DNA of 64,000 bases from Combretum micranthum (lineage: Eukaryota; Streptophyta; Magnoliopsida; Myrtales; Combretaceae): the NCBI GenBank assembly GCA_024138025.1, contig JAMXBD010000818.1, positions 226,001 to 290,000 on the forward strand. The letters run 5' to 3'. The notes under the pieces were generated by a model, which saw only the letters and a program-made list of their open reading frames with translations, had not been told where the DNA came from and did no database searches. Made by a program: the position numbers and the translations under genes. Positions 34,080 through 45,860 of the stretch are shown here, one piece after another (within the stretch, counting starts at the first letter, position 1; every line of letters starts with the position of its first letter).

Positions 34080-36236
34080 TATAAAAAGACAACGAGAATT
34101 GGAGACCACGATCTGTAATGATATTACTCAACCCCATTTTATCCTGGGATGCAATATAATCGGCGTAAGCATTTGCTTTTCTTAAAGTAATATTAAATGA
34201 AGAAAAAAATTGATACTTGATTTTTAAAATATCTTCTACTATTGGGCTGTCGTTCCAAGATGCTTTCTTAATGTTTAAAATAAAGCCTAAACTCCAGTTG
34301 AATTATGGTATGCGGATTATTGTCCCTTCCAATGGCTCTCTTCAGCTGGAGGGAGCTTGACCTTGTATGAACTACGTTCCGGTTTTGTTTTGTTTTAGTT
34401 TATGTTTTATTAGAGAAAAATAACTAAAACCAATTATACCTTACAATGCAAAAACATGTGTAATTACAATATACAATAAAGCACAATCACAACATGTAAC
34501 AGTTTTTCTTTAACACATTTTAATTTAATTAGAAAAGAAAAATTAGATACATCTAAATTTCTTTAACTGCATATTTTTTAATGTGACCACCTTTTTTACT
34601 TTTTTTTTTTTTAATACAATTCATAAGTAATGAAATCATCATGGACTACTACTATATTATATTAAATTTGACTACAATGTGTTTGCCAAGATATTTGCAA
34701 TATAGTGGCATGAGCTAGGGTGTGAATGAATCAACCTACTTCACAAAGTAAGAATTCGCTTGATATATACTCAAATTGATTTGAGAATAATCGAATCAAG
34801 TTCAAGTTTAAGCTACTCGAAAAGTTTATTGAGCCAAGCTTAAATTTTATATAGTTTAGCTCAATTAGCTCGCAAGCCTAGTTGAGCTCTATTGATTTTG
34901 AATTGAGTATAAAGTTTAATCGAATTCGAATTGAGTTTAATTATTAATATTATTTTAATTAGAATTAAAAATAAATATTTTGAAAAAATGAAGCCTAATG
35001 AGCTTACTCAAGTGAAGCTAAAGATTATATATTGTTACTTTGAGCCGTACTCAAACTTAAATCTTAAACTCGGACGAACTCTAACTAAGCTTGAGTTTAA
35101 AAGTTTTGAGTAGAATTCAAATTCGATTGGTATTGTATCATCTCAAAGCAACTTTATACAATCATAGTGCAAATATTAGCATTTTCAATAAATTAACTTA
35201 AATTTGATTCTCCTCTCCTAAAAAGGTGTAACTAATAGTAATCATTAAAAAAAAAAATAAAAAAAAAAGAAAGAAAGACCAAAATGCGTTATCTTGGCAG
35301 GAAATTATTGGCTTAAGTCATTATTTTACAACTTAAAATTAGAATCTTGATAAGCTTTGTTGTATCATGATAAGTTTATAAGGTTATAATAGATTTATTA
35401 TGATATGTTCATCACATCGTATGGTAGATTCATCTTATTATGGTAAATGATAAGTTGCATTCAATAATCATAGTCGGAATAAGCTAGGATCTATACTAAT
35501 TTAGGTCGTCAAACTGCTACCTATGCCGACAGCATTCCTTATCCTGGCACGTGATTTACATTTTGCTGGCGAATACCCGTACATCTCTTGCTTGAATTAA
35601 ATTATTGAATGGTGAACATGTGACCCAACACATTCGTCAAGGTGTGAACGAAAGTGACATGGACATGACTGGCTTTGCCAATTCCGTGAAACTGAGCAAT
35701 TCTACATATGTGAACTATGCGCTTATTTGTATATTCATACAATTTACTTATAATAAAATATATAAGTCTAACAAAAAAAGCCAGGTAAAAATATATGAAC
35801 TTACTATTTATCAATTTTTATTATAAAAACTAATAAATAGAATTCCATGTCTTAACCTTTCAAGATTATTATAAATTATTTATTCATTATCCTTTTATAA
35901 AATACTCAAATCTTAAATACAATGTCACCACACTCATCTCTTTCTATAATAAATATTTTGCTATTAAAACAAAGGTATAAAAGATATCCAATTTTTATTT
36001 TAATAATTACTTCAAATTTCAATTCAACTAAATAATGCAACAAAATTATAAATTATTACACTTAGTATATAATTCATGTTGAGTTATAATTCAATTATGT
36101 CCTTATTCCATATTGTGAAGTGGACAAATTATAAGTGTCTTCAAACTTTGAGTCGATTAATCAAAATATTACGAACCTGTAACTACATATAAACATTGGC
36201 TTAAGTCACAAAATGCATCTTAATTTTAAGTTAATA

Positions 36237-36240
<4 letters not shown>
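34080..36240. other. Intergenic, no gene; dispersed-repeat wording at ~34730-35115
   Basis: 34730-35115 is rich in 'ctcgaatt/gagcttaa/aagcttgag' phrases that also occur near 22500-22620 and 22780-22820. It is a diverged dispersed repeat with no clear ends. Confidence 0.45.

Positions 36241-36271
<31 letters not shown>
36241..36271. repeat. (GA)n microsatellite
   Basis: About 15 uninterrupted GA units. Confidence 0.95.
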
Positions 36272-36274
<3 letters not shown>

Positions 36275-38186
36275 ATTGCCTTAATTACATGGAGAGAGAT
36301 AGTTGAGTTAATGGAAAATTCTATTGTCTTGCCTTTAATTTTGACGGCGCCGGTCCCATCACCATCCAGTGGCTCACATCATACCCAATCATGATCAAAT
36401 CACTAAAATAGTTAATATTCAATTTATATATATTATTTTAACATTAGATTAATAGCGGGAGAAAAACAAATCATCTTTGATGGAGAGAAAAATGACATGA
36501 GAGAGAGAGAGCTGTACTGAAAAAGGACTAAAAAAAAGCAAAATTACAATATTAAATCTAGAATATGTATTGGAATAGATGTACTTAAATAATTATTGAA
36601 ATATGTATTGGAATATGTATTGAAATAGTAATTAAACTTTATCATAAAGGTTGAATTGGTGATTAGAGGTATGCAGTCCATGAATGGGCAGAACTTGCTT
36701 TATAATAAATAGTAGATGAAACAACCGTGTTATAAATTGAAAATAATTATAAAATTAAAAAATTTATAAAAAATTATCAAGAAAAAAAAAAAAAAACTGT
36801 AACACAAAAAAGAGAGGGTAAGGAATGAGAACAAAGGATAGTGAGAGGAAAATGTAAAATATATACTATTTTTATCTAAAAGAAAGCTTTAAAAACTATC
36901 AATTTAAAATTATTATTTGTGTTTACTAAATTAACCCTAATTGTGAAATGTGCAAATGATTTTTGGCCTACATGCTGCCTCGTTTAATTGTTTTTAAAAC
37001 AGTTATAGGGTTAAATTTTTAAGTTCATTTAAAAGTGGGCCAATTTTACCAACTCGTTTAATTTGTGAGGCTAAAGTGAACTGGCCTGTGGTTAAGTGGG
37101 TTAGGTCATTAGACTACTTGTATAAAAAATAAAATAAAATTATAGGAGAAATAATTATTAATGTAGCATTGTTACTAGAACTTTTATACTTGAGCTTAAA
37201 TTTATGTGGTAAATAATAGAGGATGGCATTGATACGCATTCATCATAACATTGCTCTAAGTATCTATTTATTGTTTTAAACGAAATAGAATATCAAATAA
37301 AATATTATAAAAGACTTATTGTTATATATAAGTAATTAAAGTAATAATGAAATCAATCATTAATGTATATAAAACTCCGTAAAATTTCATGTTTTTTATC
37401 ATTTACATCTTATTTAATTTGCATTAATGGGTTAAAATGGGTTAACTTGACCCGTTCCACACACAAAAATATATAAGTGAGTTAAATGGGTTAGGAAATA
37501 AGTTGCCTCATTTGACTCACGAGCTAAAGCGGGTTGGGTTAGGATTAAGAAATTTTACCCTATTTTTAAAGTGGGTCAATTTTTTTTGACTATTTTTAAC
37601 CCACCACCAAAGTGGTTGGGCTAGTCTAGAGGAAAAAATAATAGAAATTATAATGGTAAAATAAGAAAATAAATTGAAAAATTAGACCAAAAATTTTTAT
37701 TTATGTAATGAAAATGTGGCATCAATAAATGTGGGTATTCACTTAATATTAATAAAAGATAATAGATATACAAAACCTCTAATATTACAATCTTTAGCAA
37801 TATATGTATATATATATATATATATATATTTAGCCACACACATACTTGCATATATAATATATTGGTGGTAAATTCGGATTAGAATCGTGGCGGAGTTGCA
37901 GTGTCTTCTCTGTGCTGAAACTACTAACCAGATTATTTGCATCACATGTTCGTTGATTTAGTGGGCCAACTGGTTTAGTTTAGAACCACAAAAGGTTCCT
38001 TATCTACATTGGTGAAATGACATTTTTTGGGAGATGTAAAAAGGACATAGGGAAAACATGATACATATGATATAAATGTTTAATGTGTAGAGTTGGTGTG
38101 AAATCGTTAATATGAGGTCTACACCTCTGTCTTTCATGTGGGGACATAACAATAACTCCTTTATTCGTTTCCTCTCTCCCATTAGT
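36272..38186. other. Intergenic, with 'gggtta/taaccc' dispersed repeat and (TA)n at 37801-37830
   Basis: 36950-37620 has repeated 'gtgggttag', 'aatgggtta', 'cgggttgggtt' and the complementary 'taacccac'. This is typical of a decayed interspersed repeat. No gene. Confidence 0.45.
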
Positions 38187-38195
38187 TTATAAAGG
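38187..38195 (+). promoter_or_regulatory. Candidate TATA box for the BAHD gene
   Basis: ttataaagg about 75 bases before the ATG at 38268. Position and sequence are plausible, nothing more. Confidence 0.4.
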
Positions 38196-38267
38196 AAATG
38201 AATGGCAATGTAAAGCCCAGCCTGGACAGCCACAATAAATCTTTGACCACATTATAACGATACCAAG

Positions 38268-39892
38268 ATGAATCAATCACCTATTACCTTCAAGTGTATA
38301 GACGCGAACCGGAGTTAGTCCGTGCAACTATACCTACACCATGAATATAAAAAACTTTCGGATGTTGATGATCAAGAAGGTCTTCGCTTTCAAATGCCAG
38401 CACTTTTTTTCTACAATTTTAAACCCTCTATGGAAGGAAAGGATCCTGTTGCTATCATTAGAAGTGCACTTGCTCTCGCACTCAATTTTTACTATCCGTT
38501 TGCCGGGCGTCTTAGGGAATGGAAAGGGAGGAAGCTTGTAGTGGATTGTAACAATGAGGGGGTGTTGTTTATAGAAGCTGATGCCGATATTAATTTGGAG
38601 CAACTACGTGAAGCTGATGCTCTTCCACCTCCTCCCCCTTGCTTGGATGAGCTCCTTTTTGATGTTCCTAACTCATCTGGAATACTTCATTCTCCATTAC
38701 TGCTTATTCAGGTTAATTAGGTTTAAACTTGTTGCATTTACTAGTTGAGATAATGTGTAATTACATATTAGATAAGATTGATGTATCATAAGTCTTTTAT
38801 ATTCATTGTGTCATTTAAATACTTGGTGTTTATGCCATGCAACAACTAAGTCTTTCTTTACATGGACTTTGGTACAATCATAAACACCATCAATGTACTT
38901 ATCATTATCAACTATGATTATCAATTATGAAAACTAAATAAGATTGCATTCATCAATGCAGGTAACACGCCTCAAATGTGGTGGATTTGTCTTTGGTCTT
39001 CGACTGAACCACACAATGACCGATGGATTTGGATTATTCCAATTCCTGAAAGCAGTCGCAGAGATGTGCAAATCAAGAGAATTTTATTTGAATGCTCCTT
39101 CAATCATCCCGGTGTGGGAAAGAGAGGTGTTGGAAGCAACAGATCCCCCGCGTATAACTTGCGAACATCGTGAGTATGATCAAGTGGACCCCAACAGCTT
39201 AACCTCACTTGATGAAACAAACATGGTGCACCGATCATTCTTCTTTGGCTCAACCGAGCTCAACTCGAACCGTGCCTTGCTTCCTCGACATCAGTCACAT
39301 TGTTCCACATTCGAAATACTAACCGCATGCCTTTGGCAATGTCGTACCATTGCACTCCAATTTCATCCCAAACAAGAATTGCATCTAATGGGCCTTGTGA
39401 ATGCAAGAAGCAAGCGTGTTTCTTTCAATCTTCCCCTAGGATACTATGGGAATGCATTTGCATATCCCGCAGCATTAACAACTGCTAGCAAGCTAGTTAA
39501 TAATCCCCTAGGATATGCAGTGGAGTTGGTGAAGAATGCAAAAGCTATAGTAAGTAAAGAGTATATGCAATCAATAGCGGATTTGATGGTGATGAGGGGA
39601 AGACCAAATTTCACAAGTGTGGGGTCCTTCTTGGTGTCGGAGTTGACTCGAGCAGGATTAGAAAATGTTGACTTTGGGTGGGGAAAAGCGGTTTATGCTG
39701 GAGCGGCAAAAGCCATGTTTGGGGCAATTAGCTTCTATATGCCATTTAAAAATCATCAGCATCATTGTACCAATTTGCTTGCCCTACCAAGCGATGGAAA
39801 GATTTGTCCAAGAGTTAAGTGCCGTGTTGAAAAAGGGACAAGAAGCGATAATCAACACCAAAACTCCCATGATTATTAAATCCGCTATTTGA
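38268..39892 (+). CDS. BAHD acyltransferase, benzyl-alcohol O-benzoyltransferase-like; frame disturbed near both ends
   Basis: Exons 38268-38711 and 38962-39892, ~457 codons, the normal family length. BAHD enzymes move an acyl group from CoA to an alcohol or amine in the cytosol. The wording ([38 protein letters not shown]) is that of the benzoyl/alcohol acyltransferase clade, so esters of benzyl or aliphatic alcohols are likely products; the substrate is inferred. The HXXXD motif is HTMTD (residues ~165-169) and the DFGWG motif starts at residue ~385 (39670); both are intact. Oddities: codons 10 to ~23 read in the +1 frame ([16 protein letters not shown]), with a TAG in the ATG frame, and the net change is zero. 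Near 39745-39755 (AAAAA run) the frame shifts and the conserved VPICLP end is read in another frame to TGA 39890-39892. Pseudogene or consensus error. Confidence 0.88.
38712..38961 (+). other. Intron of the BAHD gene (250 bp, phase 0)
   Basis: Donor CAG|GTTAAT, acceptor ATGCAG|GTAACA, between Gln and Val of the [13 protein letters not shown] segment, where many plant BAHD genes have their single intron. Confidence 0.9.
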
Positions 39893-40108
39893 TGTATTGA
39901 AGTTGCTGTAAGATTTTAAGGAGAAAGCAACCATACTTTAAGGAAATCTTGGTGCGGATAGCAGTTCCAAGGCCAACCCCAAACTACTGGCCTTCATGAA
40001 ATTCACGGCCAGCTTACAAGCTTTAATTTGGAGCCAACCTTTGATCATGCATATTTAATTTACTAATTGATTTATTCCTTTTTCTTAAGACTAAATATAT
40101 ATTGTATT
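39893..40108 (+). other. BAHD gene 3' flank, no further gene
   Basis: AT-rich sequence. No strong polyadenylation signal could be singled out. Confidence 0.45.
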
Positions 40109-40392
40109 TATGATAGTCAATATTGTATCTTTTATTTGCCTTTTTTTGGGAGTTTGCATTATTATTTTAGGATTAGTTAATAATGTATTTATTATTAGTC
40201 TACTTTGCATTTATTATTTTGCTTTTTTGATTTTATGTAATAATATAAATATAGCCTTAGGGTTTTGTAAACAATTCATTCAATTATTAACTCATATTTT
40301 GTTATTCGAAAACCCTACTCATAGAGAAGTTTCCTCTCAAAGATTGCAACTTTCTCTCAATTCTTGTTTTATCAATGCTATACTCTGCATCA
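40109..40392 (+). repeat. Short LTR (3' end secure, start approximate) of a Ty3/gypsy element
   Basis: The end ...ctctgcatca is followed two bases later by a tRNA-iMet-type primer site, and 'gcaactttctctcaattcttgttttatc' precedes it as in R/U5 regions. The start at tgatag is a guess from the tga/tca termini. Confidence 0.5.
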
Positions 40393-40394
40393 GG

Positions 40395-40407
40395 TGGTAT
40401 TAGAGCC
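40395..40407 (+). other. Primer binding site, initiator tRNA-Met (one mismatch)
   Basis: tggtattagagcc, one T for C compared with the standard TGGTATCAGAGCC. Confidence 0.7.
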
Positions 40408-40409
40408 GG

Positions 40410-41547
40410 ATGGCTACTAACAGCAATAGCGGTGCTCTCTGTGACAGTGTTAAGAAGGGTGAAGCCCCTCAGAGGGACGAGGCATTGCAACTATTGGAGC
40501 AAAGTCTAGATAAATCGCAAGTCCCAACATTTCAAGGAATGTTTTGAGGAGATTATGGAATGGATGCTTGTGGTAATAATGCACACAGGAGACGAAATGA
40601 CAATAGAAGGCCATAAGTCAAGGTAGCTCGTGGTGACCCTATTGACAGATCTATCCCTGCTTGTAGACAATCAATCTACAAAGAGGATTTAGAAGAGAGC
40701 GTTGTGGAACCATCTCGGTTTGCTCGTAATCTGAAATATGGTGGTCAGAGAAGGCATGATTATAAGGATAGAGATGGCAGAAATTTTCGTTATCAACATT
40801 ATGGAGGTCAGAGAAGGTATGATTATGACGACAGAGATGTCGAAAATTTCCATTACCAGCAGTATGATGGTCAGAGAAGGCATGATTTTGAGGATATAGA
40901 TGCTGAAATTTTTTGCTATCAGTGGTATGGCGGTTATAGAAGTGATGGTTATGATAATAGTGATTCTAGAGATTTTCGGTTGAAGGTTCATATCCCATAT
41001 TTTAATGGGAACCTAAGAATTAAAGAGTTCTTAGATTGGGTGGTAGATATTGATAGATTCTTTGATTAAGCTAAGACTCCTCCTAAAAGATGAGTTAGGT
41101 TAGTGGCTTGTTGCTTGAAGGGGATGGCGTCAGCATGGTAGGAACAAATCCAATATAGGAGAGAGCGGGAAGGAAAGGGTCCAATTCGTACTTGGTACCG
41201 GATGAAGTACCTAATGAAGATGGAATTCTTACCACCGGATTACGAGCAGATTTTATTCCAGCAATATGAGTGATGCCAGCAAGGAAGTAGATCTGTTCAT
41301 GAATTTACTGCCAAGTCCATGAGGTTGGCAGAACGGAATAATCTTATAGAGTTTGAAGGTTAGCAAGTGGCTTGCTATTCAGAAGGGTTGAAACCAGCCT
41401 TGTGGGATAGAATTAGGGTAAAAGTTATTTGCACTTTAAGTGAGGCGAAAAATCCAGCCTTGAAAGCTGAATTGATGCAAAAGAACATGAAAGGAAGAAT
41501 TATGAGGGGTATAAGGATGATACTGGTTTAGAAGACAGGATCAAAGG
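40410..41547 (+). pseudogene. gag: Decayed Ty3/gypsy gag
   Basis: This is plus-strand gag following its own primer site. The N-terminal repeats (40737-40988) are followed by VHIPYFNGNLRIKEFLDWV, RLVACCLKGMASAW, GPIRTWYRMKYL, FLPPDYEQILFQQYE and RSVHEFTAKSMRL, the recognisable capsid order of a chromovirus-type Gag. In-frame stops occur where Trp or Gln is expected (for example AW* and EG*Q), fitting C/G-to-T/A decay. It is cut at 41547 by a Tekay-like LTR, and no pol follows. Confidence 0.78.
40737..40988 (+). repeat. 63-bp coding tandem repeat in gag N-terminus, four copies
   Basis: Four in-frame 21-codon units of the form Y-G-G-Q-R-R-x-D-Y-x-D-x-D-x-x-x-F-x-Y-Q. The first three are close; the fourth is diverged. 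Rich in Arg, Gly, Tyr and Asp. Confidence 0.85.
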
Positions 41548-42358
41548 TGTTTTTAAACCCATAACTTTTAGGGTAATTCCAGGCTTAAACCCTAAGTCGA
41601 AAAGTCAATCGGAAACTCTAGGTCAATAAATCCCCAAGAAACCCTAACAATTTAGATCCGGTAACCACGTGTTCCTAAACCAAGAAGTCGAAATATAAGG
41701 GGAAAGTGTAGATTTATTCGTAATAATATTAGGATGCTTAAAAATATCATATTAGTGAATTTTCGACCTATTTCTAACCCGATCGGATACAGACTTTGAA
41801 AAGCATATCCCGAGGCTTAAGATACCAAGAATATGTTATTAGTACCGTTAGACTCATAATTTCATAAAATTTTCAAATATATCAGTTATATAATTTTTTG
41901 GTTTATAAAAGTTATAGTTATAGCCTTTTATCATATTTTTACTTCTATCGATAATTTAATTGTCTAATTTACTTTTTGATTTCTAATCACACTATTCACA
42001 AGTACAACCACCCATACCCTATTTTTATATCCTTACAAACTATTCTTACAATATTACATCATTTCTCTTACATTTACTTTTCCAATACTTTTATTACTTA
42101 AGTTACTTTTGAATTTTGAATTTTATTAAACAAATTATCTCTCTTCCTTGTTAGAACCAATGCCCCTTGTCCTCTCCCTCTCCCTCATTTTGTTTAATTT
42201 TTTTTCTTTTAATTACTCAAAACAAACCTTAATCCATTTTCTATAAAATACTCCTTTTGTCTTTCACTTTTCATTTTCTCTCTTTTCTCTAAAACAAACC
42301 CTTGCAAATTTTTTTTTTCTCTCGCTCTCTTCCTCCCATTGTCGTGAGCCTCTTCCCC

Positions 42359-42361
<3 letters not shown>

Positions 42362-42398
<37 letters not shown>
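42362..42398. repeat. (AC)n microsatellite
   Basis: About 18 AC units inside the Tekay-like LTR. Confidence 0.95.
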
Positions 42399-42399
<1 letters not shown>

Positions 42400-42647
42400 T
42401 TTTCTTCTTCAAGTTTTCTTGTTCCAAACCATTAATAGGTAATAGATCTACACTTTACCACCATAAAATATGTCATAGCAAGATCATACATGTGTGGTTC
42501 ACTAAAAATCCTCATGAGCTTTATGCTAGGGATGTGGAAACACTTAAAACATGATATCTTTGCCATCACAATGTTGTGGATCTTGTTATCTAAGTTATTT
42601 TGCTTTATTATTGATTTATGTTGTTATTATGGATATTTTGTACACAT

Positions 42648-45180
42648 TGTCGAGCCTGGATTTTTCCACATCTTCTGGTTCATTTCTTCTAACCCGATTC
42701 ACATTAAACCCAAACCCATTTAACATGAATCCTCGACTAAGGGTTAAAAGAAATTTTAAATTTTTGAAAACTTTTAGATTCGCCACCCGATATAAATCGG
42801 GAAAAAATAAAAAGCTAGGATCAATGGGTCGGTTGATCCTAACTTAGCTACTAGTCTGCGAAAATTTGATTTAAAAAATCAACTTTTAAAAACCAGATAT
42901 CATGGATTCGGGGGCTAACCTATTAAAACCAAATGGTTACCACTTTTGGAATTTTAAATTTATAACCTATCCTTTATTTGCTCAAAAAACTCAAATAATA
43001 CATTATGAAACAATATTCACAAATCACATTATTCATTTTTTTATGCATTTTTCTTTATTTTTATTTTTTATTCGTTTTTTTTAGAACATGACTATCAACA
43101 AATATATTTCATTTTTTTTAACAAAAACTTATATTTACAAAATAGTTATTCACAATATTAAAAACAAATTTTTTTTTATTTTTATTTTTTTTTAATGTCG
43201 CCCCGCAGGTGCCTACGTACTCGCTAATCGAGATCAGACAAAACGTAGTTCTTTTAAAAAGAACTTTAATTTGTTGATCAATTTTAATTTTTGAACTTTT
43301 ATCACTTTAAGTTCATTAAATTTTGAATTTTTATAAAAATCATTTTTGATGGTCCTATGATCTAATCAATTGATTTTCATTTTATGAAAATATAATTTTT
43401 CTAAGTCCAAAAATTATTATTATATTTTTTTTTGGTTTTGGAAACTCAATTTTTTTTTTTTATTTCATTTTATCATTATTATATTTTTTTATTTTATTTT
43501 ATTTTATTTATTTTTTTAAAAAAATTATCACATAAATTCACAACATATTCAGAATATTTTACATATATTAAAATTATTTTTCATGCATTAAATATGCATT
43601 TCTAAAAGCAATTTATGTATAAATACATATTAAAAATATTCAAAAATATTCAAAAATATCAAAAAAATAAATTTATATAAAAAATAATTATTTGATTTTT
43701 CTAGATTTTTCTGAATTTTTTTATGAATTTTTTACTATTTTTTGCTATTTTTTATTATTTTCTGAAAATAATTATATAATAAACTAATAATATAATAATA
43801 TGGACTTACCTAGGCCGTTGGATGAAGCGGATCAGATCTGGATCGTCTGATCTGAAGATTGATTCTGGGACGTCTGATCTCTTGATCAAATCTGGAGCGT
43901 TGATTTGCTTGATGAAATCTGGACCGTCTGATCTCTTGATTAAATCTGGACCGTCTGATCGCTTGATTGAATCTGGAACGTCTGATCGCTTGATCAAATC
44001 TGGACCGTCTGATCGCTTGATCAAATCTAGACCGTCTGATTGCTTGATTGAATCTGGACCGTCTGATCAGAGCTGACCGTTGACCGTTGACCGGGCGGGT
44101 TGGACTTCGGATTTTCGGTCGAATTTTGGGTCGGATCCGACTCGATCGGCGAAGAAGGCGAAGTCGCGACTTTTCGGGCGGATTCCGACGACTCCGGCGG
44201 TCTTCGGCGGCTGGAAGCTTATCGACCCGACTCCTATGGTGGTTGCGCGTCCTCTGAAGGTGGTGGTTCGCGCCCAGAACGGCGGCAAGGGGCGGCTCCG
44301 GCGGTGGTTGTATGGCGGCGCAAATAAAAAATTTAGAAAAATTTGCAGAGATTAATTTGAGTAATTTGATCAAATCCAAGCATACTAAACATCAAAATCA
44401 AGTTTCTAACATTCCTAAAACACTCAATTTTGATCAAATCCGATCCAATCACTTCAAATTTGAAAAATTCGAATTTTGTATCCTAAATTCGAAAGTTTCG
44501 AATTGGCCTTGTTATGTATGTGTTTCTTTGAAATTGACTTGTGCCTTTTGATCCTAGGACCCCATATTTATAGGTTGCAAGCTCAATTTTACGTTTCGTT
44601 CAGATTAAAAAACGAATCGATTTTTGCCTCTTGATTTTTCACGAATTTAATTAGAAAATTCGTGATTAATTTGTTTGAAACTGATGATGATTATGATTTC
44701 TCATATCCTTCATCAAATCATTTAATTTGGGTAGATGATTCATCCAATTTTTCATTCAATTCTTGTAACTCCTCATTTAGTGCAATTGAATGCTTTACAA
44801 ATTGAATTTTTTCCCAATTTTTTTTAGCACGAATTTTGTGACTTTTGGGTTGTTTTTGTACATGAATTGTGCACTAATCTTCATATTCCATAACCACTTT
44901 GCAATTGCTTCATCAATGATGTTTTGTCGGTTAAAAACTGATGCAAAGTAAGGCAAAAGTCACTTTGAGAAAGTTGAAAAGGCAAAAATGATAAAAAAAA
45001 AAGGCAAAAATTTGCCTTTGCTAGAGTTTGAACCTGTGTCCTTGAGCTTGAGTGTATGTTTGGGTCAATGTATTTAACCAACAGGCCATTTGGCCTGTGC
45101 CTTGATCACTTAGCCAACTTCATCAATACTTAAAGCTAAATTTAAGCCTTAATTAATTGGGCAAAAATTGGGTGTCTACA
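42648..45180 (+). mobile_element. Ty3/gypsy-type solo LTR (2.5 kb) nested in the Tekay-like LTR
   Basis: This begins tgtcgagcctgg and ends ttgggtgtctaca (TG...CA), flanked by cacat and cacgt, which match at 4 of 5 positions. It contains 'caggtgcctacgtactcgct' near 43207, a phrase frequent in plant gypsy LTRs. On both sides lies sequence of the host LTR. No primer site, polypurine tract or coding. Confidence 0.6.
43840..44070. repeat. 27-bp minisatellite, about eight to nine units
   Basis: The unit is 'tctggaccgtctgatcgctt' plus 'gatcaaa', with scattered changes. It lies within the solo LTR 42648-45180, just before a GC-rich stretch (44080-44310). Confidence 0.9.
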
Positions 45181-45860
45181 CACGTATTCATTATTTAAAC
45201 TTATCTACATAATGTTTATAGTGCATTGCATTTATGACTAGCATGATATAATAAGTCTAGTTGTTTTGAGTACACAAATGCCTTAGATTTTTGTTTTATG
45301 CACATAAAGGGCTTGTAGTGGCATGATAATAGTGGAAAAATGTTAGAAAGCCTAAGATCTATTTTAGTTTTAACAAAAATGGTTTTTGGAAATTCGGATC
45401 TAAAAAGAACCTTATATAGAAAAGCTATTTTCAACTTCAAAATGAGTATTTTACATTAAAAATGAAAGGCTTAGGGAATAGATATCATAAATGAGTGGTT
45501 TTGATGAGTAAAGCCTAAATCTAGAAAGAGATATTTTCAAAACAAGAAAAGTTTACAGAAGTTATGTTAGCATTATGTTTCAACCCCAACAACAAACTTA
45601 AAATTCGTGATAAGGAAAGCTTAATATGTAAACACCTATTTTTCAACCTCAAAAAAGAGTTCTATTAAAGAAATGAAAGCCTTAAGAGGTAGGTTTGATT
45701 ATGAATTTATTTTAGAAAGATTAAATGAGATTTACACAAGAAACAATCTCAAATATAAATTTCAAAATTCGGATTTAGAAATAACCTCTATTTAAACACT
45801 TATTTCCAAATGCTAAAATGAGGATTTTAATGGAAAAATAGAAGTTCTATGGACTACATG

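Larger units (their letters stand above)
41548..45860 (+). mobile_element. Tekay-like LTR inserted in gag, itself interrupted (41548-42647 + 45181-~45860), right end truncated
   Basis: This starts tgtttttaaaccc and runs collinear with the beginning of the solo LTR at 54340 (cggtaacc/cggtaatcc, ttcgtaataatat, aaaagc(a/g)t(a/g)tccc, 'tcataatttcataaaattttc'). After a 2.5-kb insertion (42648-45180) it resumes with 'atctacataatgtttata'-type sequence matching the 56250 region. It fades at ~45860 next to the Athila remnant, so its right terminus is missing. Confidence 0.7.

Noticed and set aside
36241..36271. Regular GA repeats as a CRISPR-like array
   Set aside because: Simple dinucleotide repeat with no spacers; the genome is a plant.
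43806..44379. 189-codon minus-strand Arg/Ser/Phe repeat frame
   Set aside because: It is the 27-bp minisatellite read in frame; period 27 keeps all frames open, and it lies in a non-coding LTR.
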